Positions 21,798 through 32,139 of a stretch of 64,000 bases of DNA are shown here, in pieces. Location of the stretch: contig NW_026262648.1 in assembly GCF_021869535.1 (NCBI RefSeq), positions 310,001 to 374,000 on the forward strand, written 5' to 3'. Made by a program: the position numbers and the translations under genes. How positions within the stretch are numbered: the stretch's first letter is position 1; every line of letters begins with the position of its first letter. The DNA comes from Mytilus californianus (taxonomy: Eukaryota; Mollusca; Bivalvia; Mytilida; Mytilidae). Below the pieces are notes generated by a model. It was not told where the DNA came from, did no database searches, and saw only the letters and a program-made list of their open reading frames with translations.

Positions 21798-22681
21798 CAT
21801 AACAAACACTGATTACTTCCCTTTGAATTGCATGGGATTATTATATTTTGTAATTTTGTCACATGATTATAAGCTTTAAACTAATGATTGTATATATTTG
21901 ATAACGGCAATGTTATGTTGTCTATTATCAAATCTTGTGTTACTAATCTGATTATAAATCAATTAATTGTTGTTTAAATCTTTATTAAAAACTTTTAATG
22001 ATGTACTTGTTTTTAAAAGCTGATTTCTAAAAGTGTTAAAATTTTGCACGTACCAATTTTACTGCGATCGAAAATGCGATGCGCATTTCGTAATATCTCT
22101 CACCTACCCTACCCCAGAAAGTAGGGTTTATTGTATCAACCAGTGAAATATTTTCTAAGTCTTATAAGTGTTATCTTAATAGTTTTTTGTAAGTCTGCAT
22201 TTTCTACCTAACCGTCTTTTTATACATTAGCTAGATGTTTGGACGATCGATAATATATTGAAATATTCTTTGTTTTGTTATACAAATATATTGAAGGTAG
22301 CTCTTCATGGTCTTTGTATGAACAAAAATTGACAGAATTGTTTCATAGCTGATCAAAATGTAGTTTATATCGAACCTTTTTCATCAGAATTCAAAATATC
22401 GCCCATTACGTATGCTTTGCCTTAGCCGTTTGATGACTATAGAATATAGATCTGAAAACTATACATGCTATAGGTATAAATTGGTTGCAGAGAATTTAAT
22501 TTTGTGAAGATGGGACTGTTTTACTCCGAGAATCTGTTTCACAAAGTTTTTTAGGGTTTGTTAAATTGTGGAATCTTAATCGTATATGGTACCCGAAAAT
22601 CGAACCACATATGTAAAGAAAAATGAAATCATCTTAGATACTAGGCTTATAATTTATTAAATGTCTCAGAGCCGTCATACG

Positions 22682-22820
22682 TGAGGGTCTGGATGGGATG
22701 GGGGTGGGGGCTGGGGTTCTTCATTTCTGTATTCTTCAATTTATGTGTAAGGCCATTTTTCTCTATTCTTTATAAATTTTGCCCAATATTTTCTTTTCTA
22801 TATTTTTTTTTTAGTCATGT
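22682..22820 (+). mobile_element. GGGTCTGGATGGGG-family MITE, 5' part
   Basis: Starts GTGAGGGTCTGGATGGGA and continues with TTCATTTCTGTATTCTTCAA and TTTTTCTCTATTCTTTATA words. The right inverted end is missing, so it is truncated. Confidence 0.7.
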
Positions 22821-23457
22821 TTTGAAAGATTGGACGACAGGGATGGAGAGTCGGAAATTTGGACTGCCTCTGGAAAAGAATGGATTGTTGGATAGGGGCA
22901 GAAATGTTGCTTACGAGATACGCGTGATAATTGTATAATTAATCAACTGAATTGATTTGCTATAGTATTCATAATTAATGATAATTATAAAAATATGCGG
23001 GTTGGGTTTTGCTCATTGTTGAAGGCAGTGTGATGAACTTTGTTAGCTGGCACTTATGTCAATTGGTCTCTCTTAGGTAGTTGTCTCAATGATAACCATT
23101 TTACTTACATATAATGATTAAATGGTTAAAAAATAAGAACTTTTTTTTATAAAAATATAATACTGTCTTCTCAGCATAATATATTATATCTATATTTTAG
23201 ATTTATTTATAACAAAAAGATGAACGAATTAATTAAATTAAACATTTATAATTTTTATACTTAATCTCAGTAATTTTTCAATTTTTCCTGAATTTATTTT
23301 CATTTGACATATATATATGACAAGAGGTATAAATTATAATAGTTATATTATTTTGTACATCAAATACAGGTCGTACTATACCTTCCTAATAACAACAATT
23401 TTAATTGCTAAAGCCCATCTGTTGTTTGAGTTTAGTTGGATAAACGTGAATTGTTTT

Positions 23458-23752
23458 ATGCCCCACCTACGATAGTAGAGAGGCATTATGTTTTTCGGTT
23501 TGTGCGTCCGTATGTCCGTCCGTTCGTCCGTCTGTCCCGCTTCTTGCAGGTTAAAGTTTTTAGTTCAATGTAGTTTTTGATGAAGTTGAAGTCCAATCAA
23601 CTTGAAACTTAGTACACATGTTTCCTATGATATGATCTTTCTAATTTTAATGCCAAATTAGAGTTTTGACCCCCAATTTCACGGTCCATTGAACATAGAA
23701 AATGATAGTGCGAGTGGGGCATCCGTGTACTATGGACACATTCTTGTTTCTT
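23458..23752 (+). mobile_element. Short element bounded by TGCCCCAC / GTGGGGCA
   Basis: A compact repeat beginning TATGCCCCACCTACGATAGT, with a CGTCCGTCCGTTCGTCCGTC stretch and ending GTGCGAGTGGGGCATCCGTG. The ends form short inverted repeats. It looks like a non-autonomous element; superfamily not determined. Confidence 0.55.
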
Positions 23753-23990
23753 CTTCAAATGGTGGCGAACCGTGAATATTTCATATGGAATAGAAGTTCC
23801 TTTATACGATTAGTTCCAAATGGAAACCATATTCTGGAATATTATTTCAACTGGAAGAAATATAACAATATGTTTTCCTATCGGAATAAAGGGTATCTAA
23901 TATTTGTTCCAATAGGAAAATGTGTAATGAATAGCACAGTTTATAACAAAGTTACCCTTGAACACATATTTGTTTAGGGGCCAGCTGAAG
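23700..23990 (-). repeat. TTCC-N4-GGAA dyad repeat, inverted copy 2
   Basis: Reverse-complement homologue of 21540-21797 sharing GGAATAGAAGTTCC, AGTTCCAAATGGAAAC and ATTCTGGAATATTATTTC. It runs into the GGGGCCAGCTGAAG repeat at 23980. The two copies face each other across about 1.9 kb. Confidence 0.65.
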
Positions 23991-24115
23991 CCCGCCTCCG
24001 GGTGCGGGATTTTATCGCTGTGTTGAAGACCCATTGGTGGCCTTGGGCTGTTTTCTGCTCTTTGGTCGGGTTGTTGTCTCTTTGAAATATTCCCCATTTC
24101 CATTCTCGATTTATT
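23955..24115 (-). repeat. Interspersed repeat fragment
   Basis: Reverse-complement match to 361-525 (GGCCAGCTGAAGCC, TTGAAGACCCATTGGTGGCC, TTTGGTCGGGTTGTTGTC). Confidence 0.65.
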
Positions 24116-24522
24116 TCCAGAGGAAAATCTGTTAGGAGGAACAAATAAATCTTATAATGAATATCTGATAACTAGTTACGAACAAATGAAAAAGTCAAAT
24201 AACAAAAATATCGAACTCCAAGGAAAATTCAAAACGGAAAGTCCCTTATATAACAAATGGAAAAATCAAAAGTTCAAACACATAAAACGAATGGAAAACA
24301 ACTGTCATATTCCTGACTTGGTACAGGCATTTCCTTATGTAGAACATGGCTTTATAGCTAGCTAAACCTCTCGCTTGTATGACAGTCGCATACAGTATCC
24401 ATTACATTGACAACAATGTGTGAGCAAATTAAACGGACATAATAAGTAAAAATGTCAAAAGTTGGGGTACAGCAGTCAACATATTGTTATAATCTTAATC
24501 GCTATATAAACAAACAACTATG

Positions 24523-24918
24523 AGGGTGTGGATGACGTTTACAGAATAGAGAATAATGGGCACAAAAAATAAAAATAGAGAAAAATGGGCTAAAAATATA
24601 AGGAATAGAGAATAATGGTGTGCTAGAATATAAAGAATAACTGCAATAATTAAAAAATTGGGTAAAAATATACTGATTACAGAAAAGAACAATGTCCAGA
24701 ATACAGTTATCAATTATTTACAGAATAGCTAACCCGAATAATTCAGTCCCTCCCCGTAATCGATCTCTCCTACTTGTGAGTAATGGAGTAATCGTAGATC
24801 AGCAGAATATAACGACTGAATTATTCGGGTTACAGAATAGCCATTATTTTTAAAGATAAAGAATAATGAGCGAAAAAAATAAAGAATACAGAAACGAATG
24901 ACCCCCATCCATATCATC
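24523..24918. mobile_element. GGGTCTGGATGGGG-family MITE with a nested MITE
   Basis: Begins AGGGTGTGGATG, ends CATCCATATCATC, flanked by the 7-bp target duplication AACTATG (24516-24522 and 24919-24925). Interior AAATATAAAGAATAGAGAAT-type sequence is interrupted by 24730-24832. Confidence 0.8.
24730..24832. mobile_element. TAACCCGAATAATTCAGT MITE, 9-bp duplication (MULE-like)
   Basis: A 103-bp element. TAACCCGAATAATTCAGT at the left pairs with ACTGAATTATTCGGGTTA at the right, and perfect 9-bp direct repeats CAGAATAGC flank it (24721-24729 and 24833-24841). A second copy with its own 9-bp duplication is at 51472-51564. A 9-bp duplication is typical of the Mutator superfamily. Confidence 0.85.
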
Positions 24919-25061
24919 AACTATGTCAACAAAGAAAAACTCGCTCAATCTTACAATAGGGCTCTGATTGGGGATGACTCCAAGAGCTTAACAATCTGAT
25001 TAAGATGCAGGTCCTGGATCATCCTGTGCTCAACCTTTGCTTATTTCCATACCATTTTTAA

Positions 25062-25168
25062 GCGTATAGGCACAGGCACTTGTCTCTGAAAAGAAATCCT
25101 ATATCCCTTAATGGTTAACATGTTATATTAAGGTATATAGTTATATAAGTGCCTGTGCGTATAGTGTA
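25062..25168. mobile_element. Small foldback, 17-19-bp arms
   Basis: CGTATAGGCACAGGCACTT and its complement AAGTGCCTGTGCGTATA enclose about 70 bp. A related end (CACAGGCACGTGTCTCTGAA) is at 14918. Confidence 0.7.
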
Positions 25169-25516
25169 AGAAGAACATCTTGCCAAATTCTTCTTTGACT
25201 ACCCGTTCTACACGGATGTGAAAATGCAAGTAACAACTATATATTGCTGTCTTTCTAAAGATTTTAATTCAGATATAAATAAAAAATATTTACTCCAGTT
25301 AATGAGTCTGTACATTTTTAAACAGTTTTATAAAAATTGTGAATATAACTACTCTAGAATCGACCTTTTCCCTTAAATATCACTTCTGAAAATACACACA
25401 GTTCCCTGAAATGACGACAGATACAAGTCGTTCTTTTTGGACTTACTTACTTTGTAATTATTTCGAAATAGTATAATAGCATAAATGTGGCCCCTGTCCT
25501 ACATGCATTTTCTTTA

Positions 25517-26536
25517 TCACAGAAGTGTTTGCTGTAAACGACATGTACTAATTTCTTTCTGGACATCAAGTAACCAAAGAGGAACTGGATTTTTTCTACA
25601 TAAAAAAGCATTTTTAAATCGTCTATTACCACAGAGGAGAAAAAATAAATTAAAGATACGCATTACCATTAACGACATTAATATTATATGTTTTTTAAGA
25701 TCCGTACAATTAAGCATAATTGCTAGTTTATAAAATGCAATTTCCAACGTGATGCAAACTTTCGGAAATATAGTACTATTTGATCTAGCCAACAATGTCC
25801 TCCAGAACTGTCTGTCTACAACAGTCTTATTGTCAAATCTCCTTCCCTGTTGTATAGAGTACTGGAGGATTTTAACACTACTTCCTATATTTACAACAAT
25901 GAGGAATAGCTGCAGTATGCCTAATATTGTATAATCCGTTACGGTAAACGTGCCGTCGTTAGTCAATATAATTCCGGGAGAAATAACCCTCACTTCCGGT
26001 CTGAACATCAGAATATCCAATCGACTTAGTACGGCAACGACACTGCCAATGGATAGATATATTACTGTCCTTTTAACAGAACAGAACACACGGTTGTGAA
26101 TATAAACGAAATTTATATATAGTAGCTTTTCCACTGACAATAGAGTGAGGTAGAATAAGTTTACCCCAAAGAGGAACGACGAAAGAAACAATTGCATGTA
26201 CGCATAGTCAGTACTCATCATACTATCTTCTCTTGTTAGTATAAAACTTATAAACAAGGTCCGATTTATTATTACCAAACCATCACTTATAACAAAAGCA
26301 GCAACTAAAATATTTCCCGGAATCTGTAGAGGTAAGTGCGTTTTCAAAACAAACACAAGTCTCCCGATAACAGCGACAGAAACGAGCAGTGGCAAATAGC
26401 AGAACATAAGTTGCACAATCTTATACTCTAGCTCCATGTTCGTTAATGTTCTTGGCAGAGATAACATTCCACTAGCAGTTTCACTTAGAATATCAGTACT
26501 ATTGTTAAAAGGAAACGTAAAATTTTCCGACTTCAT
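25517..26536 (-). CDS. Divergent rhodopsin-like 7TM receptor, single exon
   Basis: 339 residues from ATG 26536. The open frame extends ten codons further to a GTG, but that stretch contains an acceptor-like TTTACAG and is probably 5' UTR. The N terminus has three possible N-glycosylation sites (NFT, NNS, NST). Seven hydrophobic segments lie near residues 40-66, 72-98, 112-136, 155-175, 197-220, 257-280 and 288-310. Class A features are degenerate: an aspartate in TM2 (VISDGLVI), SVEKLLYI in place of DRY at the end of TM3, and MRIFNLFF where NPxxY should be, followed by a helix-8-like NRRFKNAFL. The ligand is unknown. Lack of introns and high divergence fit lineage-specific molluscan receptor expansions. 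A peptide or orphan receptor is equally possible. Confidence 0.75.
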   Translation of the reverse strand: MKSENFTFPFNNSTDILSETASGMLSLPRTLTNMELEYKIVQLMFCYLPLLVSVAVIGRLVFVLKTHLPLQIPGNILVAAFVISDGLVIINRTLFISFILTREDSMMSTDYAYMQLFLSSFLFGVNLFYLTLLSVEKLLYINFVYIHNRVFCSVKRTVIYLSIGSVVAVLSRLDILMFRPEVRVISPGIILTNDGTFTVTDYTILGILQLFLIVVNIGSSVKILQYSIQQGRRFDNKTVVDRQFWRTLLARSNSTIFPKVCITLEIAFYKLAIMLNCTDLKKHIILMSLMVMRIFNLFFLLCGNRRFKNAFLCRKNPVPLWLLDVQKEISTCRLQQTLL

Positions 26537-26599
26537 ATCGATTTTTTCTGTAAACCTCCTTTGCACACTTTTTCAGTTGATATCAGTCAGAATTCGTTT

Positions 26600-27165
26600 T
26601 TAGGATTCACTTCATCAAAGTTTGATCGAGCTCGAAGTAGTTCTTTTTTAATTTCCTGGTTTTTCTTCTGTGTTTCTAGATTTCCTTCGTACATTTTGCT
26701 AGTTAGAATCATTTAGGATTTTTGATTCAAAAGTCCTGAACGAGCTTTAAAAAATGGTAATAAAATTGACCGTAGTACTGTCTTGCTGTCTGCTTATTTT
26801 TTATGACACAATCGTACTAAATAAAATTACTACACATCAATAAGTATTACATATGAATTCAAAAACCATTGAACTGTTTTCCCAGTGATACATTGTACCA
26901 TGTAGCAACTTAAATATTGTTTGTTTACCAAAATCACTGTCGCTAATAAGTGCCAACAGGTGTAGTCCCCTAATTACATTTTTGTTTAATTAGATGTGTA
27001 AACAACACAACAAGTTCTGAACGAGATGAAAAAAGTGTGATAAAATTGACCGTAGAACTGTCTAGCTGTTTACTTATAATTCATGACACAGTCATACTAA
27101 ATATTAACACACATCAATAAGTATTATATATGAATTAATAATCATGGAGCTGTTTTCCCAATTCT
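26600..27165. repeat. Duplicated segment upstream of the receptor gene
   Basis: A unit containing TCCTGAACGAGCTTTAAA, AAATTGACCGTAGTACTGTC, CACATCAATAAGTATTA and AATTACATTTTTGTTTAATT occurs at about 26725-27005 and again, partially, at 27008-27165. Further copies are at 29740-29800 and 29885-30205. The retrozyme array lies between the two clusters. The interval 27170-28320 contains only AT-rich sequence and a short palindromic word near 27400 (AGTCCCAG pairs with CTGGGACT). Confidence 0.65.
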
Positions 27166-28692
27166 TTGTTTAATCAAAGTACTGAAGTACTGAACATCGG
27201 ATGACCGCAGGTTCTTGTGGATGGTCAAAAGCACATGTCACAGAAATAGATCACATCTCTATACCTAAAACTGAGGTTAATTTACAGAGATATATTTTTT
27301 TCTGATACAAGTTCGTGCATGGATGATGAATAAATGACAGGAAATTCAACCGCACCGTAATAACTATTATATTGTAGTGAAACAAATCAGTATACCTGGG
27401 ACTATTATACTAATATAATAATAGTCCCAGAGTATACACTGGTTTGTTGTTATATATTATATTAATATTTCGGTTGCATGTATATATAATTTTCATCTAT
27501 TTGTATATCATTCTATTCTACTATTCTAATTATAGTGCAGTGCAAGTGCATGGTGGACACTCTTCTGTAAAAAAAATCGATTTTTCTAAAAGATTGGATA
27601 TGAGAAGCCATTCATATTTTCCCGCAAAACAATAACAGAGTTATCGGTCCTTGCCGGGAGTTTCACAAAACGTTCTTGAGATATTCTTCCGTAAGCTTTA
27701 ACACAATTTTTCGGTACGTGTGCATATATATCATCAATGATTTTTTACTTTATATATATAACTAACGACAACACATTTTCATATTATTAATTTGTGTTTT
27801 AATAAAAATATTTATAGGAGTATCCATTGAAAAAATGAATTTGAAACAAGCGATAAGTAATGTTATTTTGCACTAGATAATGACCGCGGATCTATAATTT
27901 TTATAGATCGGTTGAAAACCCAAAACTAATTTGCATAATGGAAATTTAGGCGATAGCAATACATCGAAATGACCTCACGGTCATCGCGATGTAAAAATCA
28001 CTGTCTCTCTTAGGAGCCAACAGGTGTACTGTCGGATTTCCTAAGAATTGCTAGAAGATTGAGTTCAATCCATGCAAACCATCGTACAAATGTACTACTA
28101 AGATAATTTTGATAACAATTATTTTACAGCAAAAATACATGAGAAATAGTGGAGATACAATATAAAAATATTTTTTTCTGAACTAATTAGATGAATATGC
28201 CATTATAATCCAATGGGAATGTGAATATATAACAGTGTAGTTCAGACAAAACTCGAAGAGTGTAGTAATTTCGTATTATAGTTGTATAGTGAGATAGACC
28301 ATTGCACTTGGATCTTATTTATATATATATAAATATATATAAAAGTCTAAATTGAAAACAACGTTCAAACCTATGATTGCGTTGGATAAAAACCGCAATT
28401 TTTATACGTGTGCATGTAAAACAAATTTCTTGTTAGAGGGGTCTAAATACAGCACAAACAACAATTTCCAAAAGACCAAAAAAAGTGAAAAAGTCTATTT
28501 TAACAAAACGCATTTGACTAGCAGGTCGAACAACTGATGTTCTTAAACCCTGCTGACTGCCATTGGCGATTGCCAAATAAATTTATCACCAGATCTAACA
28601 AAATGGATCTTAATATTAATTTAATACCAAACAGAAAACAATAAACTTGTTGAAAAGATGGTATACCACAAACATGAGGTGCAAAAATGTGT

Positions 28693-28736
28693 ACACCATA
28701 TCCGGATTTCGACAATTAATGTCTCTTCAGTGATGT
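28693..28736 (-). ncRNA. Hammerhead ribozyme 1 (complete)
   Basis: Read on the minus strand: stem I ACATCA (28736-28731) pairs with TGGTGT (28698-28693), 6 bp with one G-U. The CTGAAGA box is 28730-28724. Stem II is GACA/TGTC with loop TTAAT. The GAAA box is 28710-28707. A short stem III AT/AT closes CCGG. The cleavage triplet is ATA, cut between 28699 and 28698. All core bases match the consensus. Confidence 0.88.
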
Positions 28737-29231
28737 TAGGGATCGAAACGGTATTTGGAAGGCCATATAATTTACCTCAATTTAGGAAAGACTCTTGAAT
28801 TTTAAAGAGTCGAAATAGGATGAACGGATCATATAAACCCAAAGGAAAATATAATATAAGTCCAAACGAAAAAATATATAAAAGTCTAAATTGAAAACAA
28901 CGTTCAAACCTATGATTGCGTTGGATAAAAACCGCAATTTTCATACGTGTGCATGTAAAACAAATTTCTTGGTAGAGGGGTCTAAATACAGCACAAACAA
29001 CAATTTCCAAAAGACCAAAAAAAGTGAAAAAGTCTATTTTAACAAAACGCATTTGACTAGCAGGTCGAACAACTGATGTTCTTAAACCCTGCTGACTGCC
29101 ATTGGCGATTGCCAAATAAATTTATCACCAGATGTAACAAAATGGATCTTAATATTAATTTAATACCAAACAGAAAACAATAAACTTGTGGAAAAGATGG
29201 TATACCACAAACATGAGGTGCAAAAATGTGT

Positions 29232-29275
29232 ACACCATATCCGGATTTCGACAATTAATGTCTCTTCAGTGATGT
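29232..29275 (-). ncRNA. Hammerhead ribozyme 2 (complete)
   Basis: Identical in sequence to ribozyme 1, shifted by 539 bases. The predicted cut lies between 29238 and 29237 on the minus strand. Confidence 0.88.
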
Positions 29276-29358
29276 TAGGGATCGAAACGGTATTTGGAAG
29301 ACCATATAATTTACCTCAATTTAGGAAAGACTCTTGAATATAAATATATATATATATA

Positions 29359-29668
29359 TGGTATACAAATTCTGTTTGGTAATAAATTAATAATAAGATC
29401 TATTTTGTTACATCTTGTGATCCGTTTATTTGGCAATCGCCAATGGCAGTCAGCAGGGTTTAAGAACATCAGTTGTTCGACCTGCTAGTCAAATGCGTTT
29501 TGTTAAAATATTATACTTTTTCACTCATTTGGTCTTTTGGAAAATGTTGTTTGTGCTGTATTTAGACCCCTCTACCAAGAAATTTGTTTTGCATGCACAC
29601 GTATAAAAATTGCGGTTTTTATCCAACGCAATCATAGGTTTGAACGTTGTTTTCAATTTAGACTTGTT
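29359..29668 (+). repeat. Inverted, truncated retrozyme copy
   Basis: Plus-strand copy facing the tandem array. It begins TGGTATAC right after (TA)n, at the base that follows the predicted ribozyme cut. It has an internal deletion, then AATAAGATCTATTTTGTTAC through AATTTAGACTTG, and ends in (TA)n at 29668. It lacks the hammerhead core. Confidence 0.75.
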
Positions 29669-29739
29669 TATATATATATATAGCTCCATTTTTATCAAAA
29701 GTGGACACATAGCACTATAAGATTCACACGACGAGGTGT

Positions 29740-30210
29740 AGTGCTCTAATTACATTTATGTTTAATTAGATGTCTAAATAACAAGATAATTAATACATGA
29801 AATTTTCTGGTTTTTCATCTGTATTTCTCCTTTAAACATTTTGTTTGTTAAAATCCTATAGGGTTATTGATTCACTATAATTACCAAAGTCCTGAACAGT
29901 GAGGCTGAACGAACTTTAAAGAATGGTGATCAAATTGACCGTAGTACTGTCTAGCTGCCTACTTATAATTTATGACACAGTCATACTAAATATTAATCAG
30001 CTGATATTAATACACATCAATAAGTATTACATATGAATTAGTAACCATTGAACTGTTTTCCCTTAAAATACATTGTAACATGTAGCGACTTAAATAATGT
30101 TTGTTTACAAAAATCACTGTCGCTAATGAGTGCCAGCAGGTGTAGTGCTCTAATTATATTTGTGTTTAATTAGATGTGTTAACAACAAGATAATTAGTAC
30201 AAGTTCAATT
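29740..30210. repeat. Second cluster of the receptor-upstream repeat
   Basis: Copies of the unit described at 26600-27165: GTGTAGTGCTCTAATTACAT twice, TGACCGTAGTACTGTCTAGC once, and ATTTTCTGGTTTTTCATCTG matching the region just upstream of the receptor. Confidence 0.65.
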
Positions 30211-30414
30211 TCAATAGTTTATTAGTATGAGGCGCCGTTTTACTATTTATTCCTTATTTTCTGATATCAAAAAATGATTTTCTGATATCAAAAATTCAAT
30301 TTTTTGATACCAGGAAATCGATTTCTTGATTTAAAAATATAAAGAATATTTTCTGATATCAAAAATTCAATTCAACGATATAAAATACTATTTCGTTGCA
30401 ATAAAATATTATGG

Positions 30415-32035
30415 CAAGTTTTGGCATTACGAATTAAATTCGTTATCACATTTTTTTGTAATTTGTGATAACGAATTAAAATCGTTATAACGAATAGTAT
30501 AATTGGTTTCAACTGATTGTATTCGTTATAACAAATTTATGGAATTAGCTATCACAGTTTTTTGTAATTTGTGATTTCGGATTAAAAATCATTATCACAG
30601 ATTTTTAGCTCACCTGGTCACAGGATTAAGTTGGCTTTTCTTCTCAATTTGCGACCGTCGCTGTTCATTAACTTTTTCGAAAAACTTCTTCACTGAAACT
30701 TTTCGGTCAAAAGTGAAACAAAGTTGACGGCAATCAATTTTATTTTAACGAGTTTTATTTGAAAAATTAGCAAAAGAGATTGGACACTTAATTAGGAATA
30801 TTGTTTGTTTTTTGTTTTGTAAATGGTCGCTAAATGGCCACAACTCAAGAGCAGTAACAGTGACGCCACCCAATTTCAAACTTGATCTATGTTTTGTGTT
30901 AATAGGTATTGTGTAGTAGTTCAAAAACATTAGGTTGAGGCAAACTTAGGTTGGTTCCCTCCGTAAAATATTCAGTATGCCTTCGGAATATACAAATATT
31001 ATCAAGATTTTCAATAACGGCCGGGTACCAGTCTAAGGCAAACTAAAATTAGAGAACGGAAACGACAGATTTAGCACTAAGTCTTTGTCCATTTGTAAAG
31101 GGGCATAACTCAAGAACGGTAAAAGTGACGCCATTCAATTTCAAATTTGATCTGTGTTTTGTGGTAATAAGCATAGTGTATAATTAAAATTTATAACATT
31201 TGGTTGAGGCAAACTAAAGTTAGAGAACGGAAACCAGTTTTATGAACGTACGCGACGGACGGACTGGACTGACGGACAAGGGCTATACTTTATGTCCCCA
31301 TTGTCAAGTGATTGGTCTGTTAGATTTTCATTCCTAGGTTTACACTTCGATAAACCATGTTTGCGAAACTACTTTAGTTGCCTCTGTGTAAAATGTATCC
31401 ATGTGCGATGCACACCAATGACATTCACCGCTCTAAAAAGACTTTAAAAAAATAAGGAATAAAAATATATCGGTCAAGAAATATGAGGATTAGACACATT
31501 TTTTTCTAGAGAGTTTTGGTGTGTAAACTGGGTCACTGGCTAATAAACTTACATATCAGTTTGTGAGTTAACCCATTCGTTTACACGACAAACACTTTTA
31601 GGTTAAATGTTTCTGTGTTTATATTTGTACATTGAGAAGACCCCACTAATGTTGTTTCAGTTTGTGTCCAATCCCTTTTTCTAATTTTGCAAATAAAATG
31701 CGTTAAAACTAAATTGATTGTGGTCAAGTTTGTTTCACTTTGGCCAAAACGTTTCTGTGAAGAAGATTTTTTTTAAGTAATGAACAGCGACGAGCGCAAA
31801 GTGAAGAGAAAAGCTCACGTAACCCTGTGGGTCAGGTGAGCTAAAAATCTGTGATAATGAATTTTCATCCGAAATAACAAATTACAATAAAAACTGTGAT
31901 AACTAATTCCACAAATTCGTTATAACGAATATAATCCGTTATAACCAATTATACAATTCGTTATAACGATTTTAATTCGTTATCACAAATTACAAAAAAA
32001 ATGTGATAACGAATTTAATTGGTAAAAACGAATTA
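30415..32035. mobile_element. Large foldback element with ~200-bp arms
   Basis: The left arm (30415-30627) and right arm (31820-32030) are near-perfect complements made of blocks such as AATTCGTTATCACA and TTCGTTATAACGAA, then TTTTTAGCTCACCTG. The right arm carries additional tandem blocks to about 32140. The interior (30630-31815) has two diverged copies of a CGGTAAAAGTGACGCCA...TTTGGTTGAGGCAAACT module and a GACGGACGG stretch, also found at 49960-50275. No transposase. Confidence 0.75.
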
Positions 32036-32139
32036 CAAAATCTGTTATAACGATTTCCACCAATTCGTTATCACAAATTTAATCTGTTATACCGAATTAT
32101 ACAATTCGTGATAACGATTTAAATTCGTGATTTCGAATT

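Larger units (their letters stand above)
28341..29339 (-). mobile_element. Retrozyme-like tandem repeat, 539-bp unit with hammerheads
   Basis: Two tandem units (28341-28879 and 28880-29339, the second incomplete) are about 99 percent identical. Each carries a complete hammerhead ribozyme on the minus strand. The two cut sites are exactly 539 nt apart (after 29238 and after 28699, reading minus), so a minus-strand transcript would release a 539-nt monomer. Tandem units with type I hammerheads and no protein are the definition of retrozymes, known in plants and in animals including molluscs. The left edge lies in a TA tract. Short frames inside are artefacts. Confidence 0.85.

Noticed and set aside
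28352-29254. Several ~61-65-codon frames beginning MKTTFKPMIALDK or MSKSGYG
   Set aside because: They come from the non-coding retrozyme repeat, appear in every copy because the DNA is repeated, and have no codon-level conservation that I can see.
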